From Voacanga thouarsii (taxonomy: Eukaryota > Streptophyta > Magnoliopsida > Gentianales > Apocynaceae), in assembly GCA_026120185.1 (NCBI GenBank), contig JANUWF010003375.1, forward strand, positions 2,995,736 through 3,059,735: a stretch of 64,000 nt of DNA, given 5' to 3'. The first letter of the stretch is position 1. Each line of letters starts with the position of its first letter. The translations under genes were made by a program, and so were the position numbers. Shown piece by piece: positions 23,573-35,870 of the stretch. Under the pieces are notes generated by a model. That model was not told the DNA's origin, searched no databases, and saw nothing but the letters and a program-made list of their open reading frames with translations.

Positions 23573-24363
23573 AATGGAGTAGCTAAGTGAAGGAACAAAA
23601 AATTAATGAAAATGGTCCAAAGCATGATGTCTTATGTGACTCTTCCAATTTTTTTTGGGGATATATTTTAGAAAAAACGACATATATTCTAAACTTGATA
23701 CCTTTTAAGTCAGTACCTAAGATACCCTGTGAGATGTGGGCTAGGCAAAAGCCAAGTTTGAACCATCTCAAGATATGGGCTATCTTGCTTATGTACTGAT
23801 TAAAGGAGATAAATTGGAACCAAAATCAGAATTATGCTATTTTGTTGAGTATCCAAAAGGGACAAAAAGTGGTTACTTTTATCATCTCAAGGAGAAGAAA
23901 GTACCATTGCTAGATACTTAGAGGATAAACAAAGTATATCCATTAAAGGTTCAATTAGAATGGAACTTATGGAGAGAAGCTATTCACTGAGTCAACTTTT
24001 AACGACCTAATTATAGAACAAAAATAAATTCAACCTAAGGATTCTATACATATCGAGCCTCTTTATAGTGGGAGGATATCTAAGATTTCAGAAAGGTGGA
24101 TTGAAGAGGTCTTTAACCTGGTTTTCGATCACCAAGAACAAGATCCTACTAGATATGAAGAGGTTATTGCTGAAGCCGATGCAGATATATGGCATGAAGT
24201 AATGAAAGCCAAGATTGAGTCTATATACTTCCATCAGGTTTTGTATCTTGTAGCTTTACCTAAAAGGATAAAACTTATTAGGTGTAAGTAGGTGTACAAG
24301 AGGAAGAGAGAATCAGATGGGAAGGTAGAAACCTTCAAAACTAGGCTTGTGGCAAAAGGGTAT
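23573..24363 (+). pseudogene. Copia C integrase C-terminus and reverse transcriptase start
   Basis: Translation resumes at NGVAK and shows TYILNLIPFKSVPKIP, then WARQKPSLNHLKIW, the usual end of a copia integrase core. Downstream come SGRISKISERWIEEVF, then the start of the reverse transcriptase with VYKRKRESDGKVETFKTRLV ending in AKGY. There the frame is cut by element D. Stops and frameshifts are present throughout. The rest of the reverse transcriptase is at 46269. Confidence 0.88.
24359..24363. repeat. Target-site duplication of D, left copy
   Basis: GGTAT here matches GGTAT at 46269-46273 exactly. With one copy removed, the copia frame reads AKGYTQKERIDY without a break. Confidence 0.9.
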
Positions 24364-25272
24364 TGATGCGTAAATTTTGGGTTTATAAAAATAGTCAAAT
24401 TTAAATCCATTCCTTAGCTAAGTTTTAATTAAAACATTAATCCAAAAATACACATACGAGCAAGTATACTCATCGCAAGTATAGTATAGGGAATTAATGA
24501 ATATCGATCCTCAAAGGAACAAGTACACACTAATCACTTTTCATTCATTATTTAATCGATCCAATAAAAGTGAAAAAATAATTAAAAAAATAAAGAAATA
24601 TATACAACTCAAGGATATAGATTTATGCAATTTAGACAATTATCCTAGAAAACATGATAATGAACTAACTAGCAATTCTCTGAACTAATTATCGTCTTGG
24701 CATCATGAAGGAATATAAAATAAAATTCAATCATTTCACAAGTCATGAATCTACTTAAATAAATCCCACTTTGTTTTCCAATCCATGGAATCCTATATTT
24801 TAATTAAATTAACAGATTTTCCAATCATGCTAACATAACCAAAATATGCATTAAGCCCAATTCTTTATAAGCATGAAATTAGCTAATAACCCTTTACTCG
24901 AGGTGAAATAAACTAATCTTTGATTACTTAGTCCTATAATAGTAACGTCGTCGCTCAAGTCTATAAATATTAGACAAAAACGAAATCAATGCAATGAAAC
25001 TTCTAACATTGTCATCTCAAGTCATCAGAAGAACCCGCATCAATAACCAATTATATCATGTAATCAAATACTAAAGATGAAAAAGAATTGATCAAATAAC
25101 TAAATTAACACAAAATCATGAATCTCAAAATAATGTTAAATTACAATAAAAACATTGAATACATCATTATTAAAGAAAAAGAAAATAAAGATAAAAGAAA
25201 GCACTCATAGACAAACCTTTTCTTCACCCTTGAAGACTCTCTTAAACAATCTTCCTTGATTTGGGTGAACTC
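24364..25272 (-). mobile_element. 3' LTR of Athila/Tat-like element D, outer part
   Basis: It begins TGATGCGTAAATTTTGGG and aligns with the other LTR of D at 44763. It is broken at GTGAACTC by element E and resumes at 37143. Both parts together give about 1.5 kb, equal to the intact 5' LTR (1506 bp). Confidence 0.9.
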
Positions 25273-25894
25273 TGTAACACCCCATATTTCCATAACATAG
25301 TGGGCTATTACTTGTGGGATGTTACACTGTCTGATTGCTCAGACAAAAGGTCTTTATAACAAACTTTACTCAAAAGGCAGCGGAATTTTTGTTTTCAACA
25401 TAGAAAAGTACAAGAATTTGGCTTCTGATACATACACTCACAGGTATAACAGGTCTAAGATGTAGCATGAGCCTCTGGGAGTCCACCGCGCTTTTGCTGC
25501 ACCTTTGATCTTGAATTTTTCAAAAGAGATAACACACGTTTGAGCGTAATGCTCAGTGAATCCCGTGTGTGCTAGTATTTTATGAAAAAATCAAAGCACA
25601 TAAAACCTTTAGGGAAAAGCATAGCATTTTCCTACCAGAAGCAATTCTTAAACTCTCCAAAGAAGAGTTTATTCAAAACTCAATCATTTTTAAAAAACTG
25701 TATTTCAATTTCAAACCATTGTCCTGATTTCCAAATCACAGGCACTATTTTTCAATAGAAGGTCGGCCTGTATGCAAAGCTCACAAGGCTTTGCCTTTGG
25801 TGCCATGTATTATTGTGCTTAGACCGTAGCCTACAACACTCAACCATGCGTTGCCGAAAGGGTAAGTGCATCACAACGTACTATCGAGAATCAA

Positions 25895-25944
25895 GTTAGT
25901 GCTTACACCAAGTATTCAAGTTAGTGCTTAAGTCAAGTATTTAA
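25895..25944. repeat. 25-bp tandem repeat, 2 copies (3' LTR of E)
   Basis: Units GTTAGTGCTTACACCAAGTA... at 25895-25919 and 25920-25944. The same place in the partner LTR has six units (34176-34325). Confidence 0.9.
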
Positions 25945-26980
25945 GTTAGTCATATATTAGATTCAAAGATTGACAAGTTCAAAAAATCAAGAGTTTAAGA
26001 TTCATATTGTTCATCGTGTTTCCAAAGCCACATAGAAGGCTCGCACTTGAGCACATCAGGAAACCATTCTCCATATTAGAAAAAACATGTTTTTGGGAAA
26101 AAAATATCATTTTTCAGAATTTGATCCTACTGACTCGCAAGTCATATAATAATTCCTTTAGGCTCTGCAGGGCCAATTAGTTCATTCTATAGGCACATTA
26201 GGCCAATAAAATAATTTTTGGGATCAAAATATCGTTTTCCAAAAGTCAATCTCATATTGAGAAATCATTTTCAAAACCATGTCGAAACAGGGTAAAGTGT
26301 TCTTTTTATACACCAAAATAAGTTTCCAAGAGTATTCGGGTCATTTTACCCGTGCTTGATTACAAAAGTCATTTCCAAGGGCATTTCGGTCATTTACCGA
26401 ATACCCAATTCTAAAGGTTTTCATAAAACATTCTAATAAGGACATTTGGATAATTTTTTAAATACCTGATTTTAAAAGAAACTTTCTAAGAATCCAGAAT
26501 TCTAATCCTAAAAGGGAATTAAATTCAAAGTTTCCAAACATATTTCCATAAAATGTTCCAATAAGGACATTTTAGTGAATTTGTGAATACCTGATTCCAA
26601 AAATAGCCATTTTTCAAAAATCTCAATTTTTTAATCCAAAAAAGGTCCAAATTCACAAAATTCATGCTTTAATCATCCATTAAGGTTTCTAAACCAAATA
26701 TGAAGTTCATTCGAGCCTAAAGTGGCATAAGAATAAATCTTGCTTAGATAACCATAAATATATTTAGGGATTTTCAAAATGGTATAAAATGTAGCATTTC
26801 ATGAAAAAAAAGTACACTAGTTTTCAAAAGGTTTTAAAAATTAAAGGAACTCACCTCGCATCCTAATTGACTTTTTCCGTTCACGGCTGTTTGACCACCG
26901 TTTCTAACGTACCGTTAGTCGTTTACGGATAAACCTACACCAAACATCTTTTTTAGGTTAAATCATGTTTGGTCAAAAAG

Positions 26981-27090
26981 TAACCGACGGTTAGCCGACG
27001 TGCCCGACGGGTAGCCGACGTGCCCGACGGGTAGCCAACGTCCAATCGACGTTTAGTCGACGGGGTCAACGGTTAGCCGACAGTTAAGGA
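26981..27090. repeat. CCGACG-rich tandem repeat in the LTR of E
   Basis: Two identical 20-bp units GCCGACGTGCCCGACGGGTA (26994-27013, 27014-27033) sit in a longer series of decayed copies. Four RCCGAC words are present. RCCGAC is the core of the DRE/CRT element bound by plant DREB/CBF factors. A shorter form is in the partner LTR at 35371-35435. Any regulatory role is inference. Confidence 0.75.
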
Positions 27091-27510
27091 AAACGTTCAA
27101 CTTTCCTTCATGTCATTTTTTCATCGTTTGTTCAATTCTTTCGTTTTCATTTTTCCATATCCTTCCTCTCTTCATGCACAAGGGGTTCACTCCATATTTC
27201 TCATTCATTTCATCCAAAATCACACAATTATTCTTCCTTAAGTTCATTTACTTTCTAAGCAAAATCCTAAAATTTTACTGCTTTGACACACGATTTTGTT
27301 TTGTACATATCTTTCAATCCACAACTCTAATTTGGCTCTATGATATTTAAAAATGACTGTAAGACTCTTAAGTTTAATTCTATGTAAGCCCCCTTTTGAG
27401 TCCTAGTTCCCATGAGACGCTACAGGGCAAAAACAGCCCCAGTAATTTTCTAGTTTTTAATCCATTTTTACAAAACAACTTCACCTACTTGTGCTTCTTG
27501 ATTTATAACA

Positions 27511-27520
27511 CTTATATAAC
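27511..27520 (-). promoter_or_regulatory. Candidate TATA box in the 3' LTR of E
   Basis: GTTATATAAG on the minus strand. The partner LTR keeps GGTTATATAG at 35861-35870 in the same context, so the motif is conserved between the two LTRs. Role as promoter is inferred from motif and orientation only. Confidence 0.4.
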
Positions 27521-28309
27521 CCTTAATCCACTTCATTTTCCCTTCAAAAAACCTTAATTCTTCAGGTCTTCAAGTTCAAGAAGCCACTAAGTTCTTATGC
27601 AAATAAAATATAATCAACATCAACGTTAAATACAATCATAATCCATTTTCTTTAACGTTTAACCCCGTTTTTATCCCAATTCTACCACCTTTTTTCTCAA
27701 TCATGAACAACCCTTTCAATCACCATTCAAATACTCTTATTTACCATACAAAATATAGTTTATAGATGCTTCATCCAACCGGTACACATACTTGCGCACA
27801 CAAAGTCTCACATAGTATACAATAATCACTTTGATCATCACAGTTCTCATGTTTTCATGTTATAATTCATATCAAAATGATCACCGTAACAAATTCTACA
27901 ACTTTAATTCTTGAAGCATAGAATTTTACCTTGTGTATGAGATTTTCTAGCTCGAATGTTGCTCCAAGAATTACCAAACTCTCAAGAACACACTTTTTCT
28001 CTCCTTTCCCAATTTTCCTCAATTTTCTCTATATTTTCTTTCATTTTTCTTTCTTTTCTCTTCCTTTTCTTTTTGCCATCTTTATGGACGAATTTCCTTG
28101 CTGAAATTCAGCTCCTCCATCACTATACATGGTCCAAATTAGTGACCATTTGGTCACAAAATGTGGGCTATCCGCATGTGTCGCAATTTCATTCGTCCAC
28201 CTATTTTTTTTTTAATTTTGTAAAACTTATTTGATAAGCTTTATATTGTATGAAATCTCATACAACCTCTCATAATGTGACACATGTACCTATCCACCAA
28301 TCACATAGT

Positions 28310-29977
28310 TGTTAGTGTTCTGCTCTAGAGGCAATCACTTGTGTCATGTATATTGCATATTAAATTAATAAGAGGCATTCTTTATCTTTTAGTTTGATTG
28401 TTATATCTAAACATGTGTACAAACCATTAGATAAAGTCCCTAGTACAACATAGTGTTAAGGAAATCATGATAGAGATCATGATGTGAGATTCCTACTACA
28501 CTATGCAGTGTTTGTACTTAAATAATCCCCAGTCATAGTATTAATAAGATGGGACATTATTAGTACGCCAAGACTGGCACATGTTATATCTTTTGATTGG
28601 ATCAAGCGATGGTTTTCATATCCGTGAGTATTAGGATACTCAGGATTAATGTGTGGATGCTTGTTTTGGAACAAGTTCATTGGATGACCTAGCTACGAGC
28701 TAATCACTTGGATAACTATTTAGTGCCAGCGATAGAATCTCATTATAGCAAGTGTGCAAGTATCCTTAGACTTGAGATCTCCAAGGTACTTTGTTTAACG
28801 AGCGTTGTATCTAGGACTGCCTATGGGATGGATATTGGGTACAACGTAAAGTAAACGAAAGTAGTTGAGAAAGTCAATAAAGGATTCACCACTCCTAATA
28901 GTAGGAGAGTATATCTCAAGGCCACTTGTAGAAATCATTACTCATGAAGTCCTTGGCCTAGGCGACTATGTGATGGAAATGGTTCCAATTGATACACATA
29001 TCGAGTAATGGATTTCTTGAACAAGTACTAAAATATTTGGGCCAGAATTAATAATATTCTGGAGGGAGTTTGCACTAATTCCATGCTCTAGACCGAATGA
29101 GATATTGTATGGTGAAAGGAGTTTATTGCACTGATAATTTACTATTGAAAGGTTCATGTCAAGCCACTTGACTTTCTGGACTTTTGGGTGGTCAAGAGTC
29201 ATTGCTAGATGTCGCTCTTGATATGCTAAATATGGATTTATTAATTAGAGAATTAATAAATTTAATCCTTTATTTTATTAAGGATTATTAATTCTAATAT
29301 TGTTAGAATTAATTCATATTATGCTACCAATAAGACCAGGAAACCTAATGGGTCACACACAATAAATGTTTGAATGCTCAAATATATTATTTGATAATAT
29401 TATGGGGTTAATTAAGAGAAGGGAATATATTTATGGGTGAATTATAAGTTTGTTATAATTCATGGGACCTAATTGTAATTATGTAAACTTCAAGGACCAA
29501 TTTGTTGACAATTGGACGTTGAAGGACTAAGTTACAATTTACGGTAATTATAAATCTATAAATATAAGGAAACGGTTTCCTTAGGGCAAGAGACACAGAC
29601 TATTCAAGCAATAACAGAGAAACTGTTTCTCTGCCTCTCTCTTGATCAAACCCTAGCCATCTCTCTCTTATTAATCAAACCATAGCCTCCTAAATTCTAC
29701 TAGCATAGAATTGTGAGATCGTGAGTGTTCGACCTTGTGTGGATTATCATTAGAGGGAGTTCTTTTTTGGACTTCAGTTGAGCTGCTGTGAACCGATTTT
29801 GTGATCTAGATCGCGCCTGTGTTCTTGGAACAAGAAAAATTTAAATTCCGGCTTCAAGAGGTAATAAGCGTGATCTTCTCTTTTTCTCGTTTCTACTGCA
29901 AACCCGTGATCCGTGGCTTGGATTTCTTGCTATTTTCCGCTGCGTTTAATCTATTTAATTAATTTAGAAATCCTAAA
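28310..29977 (+). mobile_element. Solo copia LTR F, 1668 bp
   Basis: It starts TGTTAGTGTTCTGCTCTAGA and interrupts the 3' LTR of E exactly where the partner LTR reads straight through CACATAGTGCCA (about 36643). ATAGT is present on both sides (28305-28309 and 29978-29982). Its sequence matches the copia LTRs at 53445-56856. The terminal CTAACA has decayed to CCTAAA. The open frame at 29202-28966 has no domain and is not a gene. Confidence 0.9.
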
Positions 29978-30476
29978 ATAGTGCCACACGTCCAAGTTCT
30001 ACCCGCATTTTTAATTTTTCTCAGAAATGACCAAAATCAAGTCCGGAATGAAAAAATATTTTACTTCACCATTCAACTCCAAAATTTTCACTAAATCTAT
30101 TGGTAATACTTAAATTCTATAATTCTTTCTCAGTTTAGTCAAATTTGTGGTCAAAGTCGCGGGCGAGGTCAAAATAACAAAAATGCCCCTGATAACCCGA
30201 ATAACTTATTCCACACCAAAATGTGTGTTTTATTGCACTGATCAATTTTCATTTTTAGCACACGCTCAAATTCTTATTGTATTAACAATTATAGTCTTCC
30301 GAAAATTTAGGGGACGGGTAGAACAAATCTAATAATTACATCCAGGTCCTGACAAAATGTTATTATACCAAAATATTGGTTTCATTACATCGATCATTTT
30401 TTGTTCTGGCCGTTAATACAAATTCTCATCTTATTACAAGTAGTAGCCAATTGAAAGTAAAATGCGGGGTATTACA

Positions 30477-30489
30477 TCCTCCCCTTCTT
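30477..30489 (-). promoter_or_regulatory. Polypurine tract of E
   Basis: Read on the minus strand, AAGAAGGGGAGGA lies immediately before the 3' LTR start TGTAATACCCC, preceded by CGAGGACGAAATTT. This is the standard plus-strand primer and context of Tekay/Del-type gypsy elements. Confidence 0.85.
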
Positions 30490-31536
30490 ACAAAAAATTT
30501 CGTCCTCGAAATTTAGATTTGCCTTAATTCTATCAAACGTTTATTCTAATTTCTTCTACCATCTACTCCTTATTTACTCTACATGAATTCTGATGGGTCA
30601 TTTGTTTCCTCGTGACTCTCTAGACTTAAATTCCTCATGAGCAAAGGGGCCATCTTCTTGTTTCTTAGTATATGGACAACTGGTTAAAGTATGTCCTATT
30701 TTCCCGCATTGATAACATGGTCTAAGTCTCTTCCAATACTGCTCGTAAGTGTGTTTGCCCTTGTGACAGTAAGTGCATTGAACATGTTTCATTCTTCTCT
30801 TTAAGTCTACTTCATGAGACACCAAGCAAATGTATACATCTCAATAATTCCCATTCATACGACATGAAATAGAAGAAAAATTCTATTTAGAACATATAAA
30901 CATGATTTTCTTGAGAAATTCTCACATTCTTTCAACCTAATAAGATACCTTCACATACATCATTCTTGTATGATCTATAATTAAACCTTCAGTATTTATA
31001 TTATTTTACATATAGTTCATACTTTTGTTTCCTTAAACAACGATAAATCATTTCCTATCAATGTTCATGGATACTTCCCAGAGGTTACTCATCCTAGAAT
31101 TTCTCTAACCCAAGCATGTTTAACTTTCTTATTCACACAATTCATATCGCACTACACACCTAGGGCTTTTAAGTGTTCAATCTCCTTTATTCCTCATCTC
31201 ACTATTACTGGTCCCAAAATAGAATGTTCATACTTAGTACATAATTCCTATATATGGTCTTTCTGATCTCCATCCCTTTACTATTGTCCAAATTCGGGGT
31301 CATAGACCTTTTTTAGAGATATTGGATTTGCCTTAAATCACCTCTTCTGGTTCATCAGAATAAATGATACCTCAAAGTCACATGTTACATCTACTCCAAT
31401 ATCCAATTTCATAAAGCGCACTATCTCTATAAATTCACGTTTACTCATACAACAATGGACTCCCCAATGTCCCGTTAGAGGCTCAGTTATATTCCGTCAG
31501 AAGCTCTATTATGATTTTCGCTATATCAGTATAGAT
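30490..31536 (-). pseudogene. Element E internal region: gag zinc-knuckle remnant
   Basis: A minus-strand frame at 30825-30598 contains CTYCHKGKHTYEQYW and CYQCGKIGHTLTSC. The second is a perfect CX2CX4HX4C knuckle. The first has the same spacing with the last Cys replaced by Trp. Two knuckles in tandem mark the nucleocapsid end of gag, which binds genomic RNA. No protease, reverse transcriptase, RNase H or integrase sequence is visible anywhere between the LTRs of E. The rest (30840-31125) is non-coding, and 31126-31526 is one copy of a duplicated leader. Confidence 0.7.
31126..31526. repeat. Duplicated leader segment of E, copy 2
   Basis: About 400 bp from TTCTTATTCACACAATT to CTATTATGATTTTCGC repeat the segment at 33144-33545 in direct orientation with modest divergence. 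Copy 1 adjoins the primer site, so copy 2 is the displaced one. Confidence 0.85.
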
Positions 31537-31541
31537 ATAAC

Positions 31542-33060
31542 TATAAGCGATATGCCCTAGATTCAATTTGTACTTATACTATTGTCGTTATGTTTTATAT
31601 AATAACATGAGGTTTTTCTTTCCATGAATAGTGCATTTTATTTTGTGGTCATTAAGTACGTGACTTGATAGTAAAACCCTACAATGAATACAATGACTAT
31701 TCTAAAATTGTCCCTGATCGATTATTATTATTGGAACAATAATAAATTAAGATTAGTATGTTTGTGACTTGATGGCTATGTTTTACTGGTCATGGATATT
31801 TGTGATATCGAGTCAAAACATAAATAAATGTTAGAGAACATTGTATTGGACATGACCCACTGTGAGAGTACTTCATGGAACATGTCATAAATACTTTCCA
31901 GCCATAATGATATTAAAAGTCCTTCGACCTAAATTCATCATAGTTTCTTACTTGATAAATTCTATATTTTGACGTTGTCTAAAGTTGTCTTTAATCAGAT
32001 AATAAATTAGACTACTGTTGGATATAGAATAAATCAATGAGAGGAATATGAATGATAGTGAAGGAATTTGTCCCTCTCAATTATGGGAGAGATATCCATG
32101 GGCCCCTTGATAAGTTAGACTGTTAAAATGTATGGCCATGCTCAAATATATCAATCTAAGATATTGATATCATTTGTTTGAACAGTCTACTATGAAATCA
32201 AGAAATAATTGATTAAGCTTAATAAGGATGACATGCTCCATGCCTTATGCTTAATCTGGATATCGTGTGACAAAAGGACTAAATATAAAATTATGGTTTG
32301 GTTCAAAGAGATCATCGATCTTCATTTAACCTGGATAGTTATAATGTTTTGCTAGAAACCGCTTATAACTTATGCGCCATTTAAATATGATTTGGGCACA
32401 CTGCCAGTGTTAAATGAACCTATAGGGTCACACAATAAGCGAACTTGTTAGGTTATTTTTCTGGTAACCAGATTTGATGAATTTGGAAATATGTCTAAGT
32501 TAATTGAACTTAGAAAATTTACCAGATACAATGAATTTGGAAATATGTCCACATTTGATGTATCTGGATAATGTCCAGATTATAAGAATCTGACTTGGTA
32601 AAGTAATTGTTTAAATAACCGAGATAATGGTAGAATCTTATCATATCAGTTTTAATTTAATTTGAATTTAAATTAAAATATGATAAGATATTATTAGGGT
32701 TGGACTCTAAGAGGTTCGGGGGTTTTTAAGAAAACCCTACCTGTCTTTTCAAGAGTCTAATTCTGTTGAGAACATTCGTGCCATTCTCTACCAGAAAAAA
32801 AATCCTTTCAAACCCTAGGTGCTAGCACTCTCCAGGTGACGAGTGAGTTCGCGGTGTGTATTCGATAGAGGATGTTCGCGCACTGCAGCGTCTGGTGATC
32901 ATTTGGGTTGCATGTGCAGCAGCATCATCGGAATCAAAGGATATCGATTTCACCAACCAGAGGTAATTCTGCAAACCTACGATCGTCTTAATCGTTTACT
33001 TGGATCCTCGGAAGGGATTCGTGGATATTTTTCGCGTTTAGGAGTCCACGAATCCTAACA
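31542..33060 (+). mobile_element. Solo copia LTR G, 1519 bp
   Basis: It ends GAATCCTAACA and begins with a decayed TATAAGCGATATGCCCTAG, which fits an original TGTTAGCGATATGCCC. Flanks ATAAC (31537-31541) and ATAAT (33061-33065) differ at one base. The family differs from F. It lies in the non-coding internal region of E. The 71-codon frame at 32843-33058 has no domain. Confidence 0.75.
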
Positions 33061-33143
33061 ATAATCACATCCTTTCACACATTACGATAAACCAAAACTT
33101 TAGCACTCAAATATAATACTAAAACATAATACAAGTGCGCGTA

Positions 33144-33545
33144 TTCTTATTCACACAATTAATATCACACTATACACCCATGGCCTTTAAGTGTTCAATC
33201 TCCTTTATTCTTCATCTCACTATTACTGGTCCTAAAATAAAATGTTTAGAATTAGTAAATAATTCCTATATAAGGTCTCTCTGACCTCTATCCTTTTACT
33301 ATTATCCGAATTCAGGGTCATAGACCTTTTTTAGAGATATTGGATTTGCCTCAAATCACCTCTTCTGGTTCATCAGAATAAATTATACCTCAAAGTCACA
33401 TGTTATATCTACTCCAATATCCAATTTCATAAAATACACTATCTCTATAAATTCACGTTTACTTATACAACGATGGACTTCCCAATGTCCCGTTAGAGGC
33501 TCAGTTATATTTCGTCAGAAGTTCTATTATGATTTCCACTATGCT
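33144..33545. repeat. Duplicated leader segment of E, copy 1
   Basis: Direct repeat of 31126-31526, lying immediately downstream (minus strand) of the primer-binding site of E. Confidence 0.85.
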
Positions 33546-33554
33546 CTGATACCA
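33543..33554 (-). promoter_or_regulatory. Primer-binding site of E (tRNA-Met initiator)
   Basis: GCTCTGATACCA on the plus strand is TGGTATCAGAGC on the minus strand, two bases from the inner edge of the LTR at 33557. It fixes the 5' LTR as 33557-37142 and the orientation as minus. Confidence 0.92.
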
Positions 33555-34175
33555 TTTGTAACACCCTATTTTTCCATAATGTAGTGGGCTATAACTTGTG
33601 GGATGTTGCCTCGTCTGATTGCTCAGACAAGGGGTCTTTATAACAAACTTTACTCAAAAGGCAGCGATTTTTTTTTAAATATATAAAAGTACAAGAGTTT
33701 AGTTTCTGATACATACACTCACAGGTATAACAGGTCCAAGATGTAGCATAAGCCCTGGGAGTCCACCGCACTTTCATTGTGCCTCTGATCTTGAATTTTT
33801 CAGAAGAGATAACACACGTGTGAGCGTAGCACTCAGTGAGTCCCATGTGTACTAGTGTTTTATGAAAGAATCAAAGCACATAAAACCTTTGTGAAAAAGA
33901 ATATCATTTTCCTATCAGAAGCAATTCTTAAACTCTCCAAAGAAGAGTTTATTCAGAACTCAATCATTTTTGAAAAAGTGTGTTTCAATTTCAAACCATT
34001 GTACTAATTTCTAAATCACAGGCACTCTTTTTTCAAAAGAAGGTCGGCCAGTATGCAAAGCTCACAAGACTTCGCCTTTAGTGCCACGTATCATTGTGCT
34101 TAGATCGTAGCCTACAACACCTAATCGTGCTTTGTCGAAAGGATAAGTACACTGCAGTGTACTACCGAGAATCAA

Positions 34176-34325
34176 GCTAGTGCTTACGCCAAGTATTCAA
34201 GTTACTGCATACTCCAAGTATTCAAGTTAGTGCATACGCCAAGTATTCAAACTAGTACATACGCCAAGTATTCAAGTTAGTGCTTACGCAAAATATTCAA
34301 ATTAGTGCTTACGCCAAGTATTCAA
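34176..34325. repeat. 25-bp tandem repeat, 6 copies (5' LTR of E)
   Basis: Six 25-bp units start at 34176, 34201, 34226, 34251, 34276 and 34301, each with a GTTAGTGCWTACGCCAAGTA-type core. The partner LTR has two. LTRs are identical at insertion, so the copy number changed afterwards. Confidence 0.95.
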
Positions 34326-35370
34326 GTTAGTTATATATTGGATTCAAGGATTGACAAGTTCAAGAAATCAAGAGTTTAAGATTCATATTGTTCATCGTGT
34401 TTCCAAATCCACATAAAGGGCTCACACTTGAGCACATTAGGAAACCATTCTCCATATTAGGAAAAATATGTTTTTGGAAAAAAATATCATTTTTTAGAAT
34501 TTGATCCCACTGACTCGCAAGTCAGATGATAATTCCTATAGGCTCCGCAAGGCCAATCAGTTCATTTCATAGGCACATCAGGCCAATAAAATAATTTTCA
34601 AGATCAAAATGTCATTTTCCAAAAGTCAATCTCATATCGAGAAATCATTTTCCAAAACCATGTCGAAACAGGGTAAAAAGTTCTTTTCAAACACCAAAAT
34701 AAGTTTCTAAGTGTATTCGGGTCATTTTATCCGTACTTGATCACAAAAGTCATTTCTAAGGGCATTTCGATCATTTATCGAATACCCGATTCCAAAGGTT
34801 CTCATAAAACATTCTAATTAGGACATTTGTATCATTTTTCAAATACCCGATTCCAAAATAAACTTTTCCAAGAATCCAGAATTCTAATTCTAAAAGAGGA
34901 TTAAATTCAAAGTTTCTAAACATATTTCAATAAAATGTTCCAATAAGGGCATTCTAGTCAATTTGTGAATATTCGATTTAAAAAATAACCGTTTTTCGAA
35001 AATCCCAAGTGTTTAATCCAAAAAGGACCAAATTCACAAAATTCATGCTTTAATCATCCGTTAAGGTTTCCATGCCAAATATGAAGTTCATTCGAGCCCA
35101 AAGTGGCATAAGAATAAATCTTGATCAGATAACCTTAAATATATTCAGGGATTTTTAAAATGGTATAACACGTAGAATTTCATGAAAAATAAAGCACGCT
35201 AGCTTTCAGAAGGTTTTAGAAATCAAAGGGACTCACCTCGCGTCCTAATTTACTTTTCCCGTTTATGGCCGTTCGACCACCATTTCTACCATTTCCAATG
35301 TACCGTTGGCCGTTTACTGATAAACCTACACTGGACATCATTTTTAGGTTAAATCGTACTTGGTTGAAAA

Positions 35371-35435
35371 GTAGTCGACAGTAAGCTGACGTATCCGACA
35401 GGTAGCCGACGTTTAGCCGACGGGGCCGACGGTCA
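35371..35435. repeat. CCGAC repeat cluster in the 5' LTR of E
   Basis: Shorter counterpart of 26981-27090, with three GCCGAC words at TAGCCGAC, TAGCCGAC and GGGCCGAC. One 20-bp unit present in the 3' LTR is missing. Confidence 0.7.
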
Positions 35436-35860
35436 AGGAAAACGTTTAATTTTCGTTCACATCGTTTTTTCATCATGTGTTCAATTCTTTCATTTTCCTT
35501 TTTCCATATCCTTCCTCCCTTCATGCACAAGGGATTCACTCCATATTTCTCATTCATTTAATCCAAAATCACACAATTATTCTTCCTTAAGTTCATTCAC
35601 TTTCCAAGTAAAATCCTGAAATTTTACTACTTTGACACACGATTTTGTTTCCCACATAACTTTCAATCCAAAACTTCGATTTGGCTCTATGATATGTCAA
35701 AATGACCATAAGACTCTTAACTTTAATTCTATGTAAGCCCTTTTTTGCTTCATGGTTCCCGTGAGATGCTACAGGGCAAAAATAGCCCCAGTAGTTTTCT
35801 GGTTTTTAATCAATTTTCACAAAACAACTTCCCCTACTTGTGCTTCTTGATTTATAACAG

Positions 35861-35870
35861 CTATATAACC
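35861..35870 (-). promoter_or_regulatory. Candidate TATA box in the 5' LTR of E
   Basis: GGTTATATAG on the minus strand, matching 27511-27520 in the other LTR. This copy would be the one driving the element's transcript. Inferred only. Confidence 0.4.

Larger units (their letters stand above)
25273..30476 (-). mobile_element. 3' LTR of element E (contains solo LTR F)
   Basis: It runs from TGTAACACCCCAT to GGGGTATTACA. On the minus strand this is TGTAATACCCC...GGGTGTTACA, the form of Tekay/Del-type gypsy LTRs. Without F (1668 bp plus duplication) it is about 3.53 kb and aligns along its length with the 5' LTR at 33557-37142. The target duplication AACTC (25268-25272 and 37143-37147) is exact. 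A conserved TATA-like GTTATATAAG (minus) lies at 27511-27520. Confidence 0.9.

Noticed and set aside
34176..34325. CRISPR-like array
   Set aside because: The 25-bp units are directly adjacent without unique spacers, and the context is a plant LTR. It is a minisatellite.
35216..35557. 113-codon minus-strand open frame
   Set aside because: It lies wholly in the 5' LTR of E over the CCGAC repeats. The matching place in the 3' LTR (26860-27200) is not kept open, so it is a chance frame.
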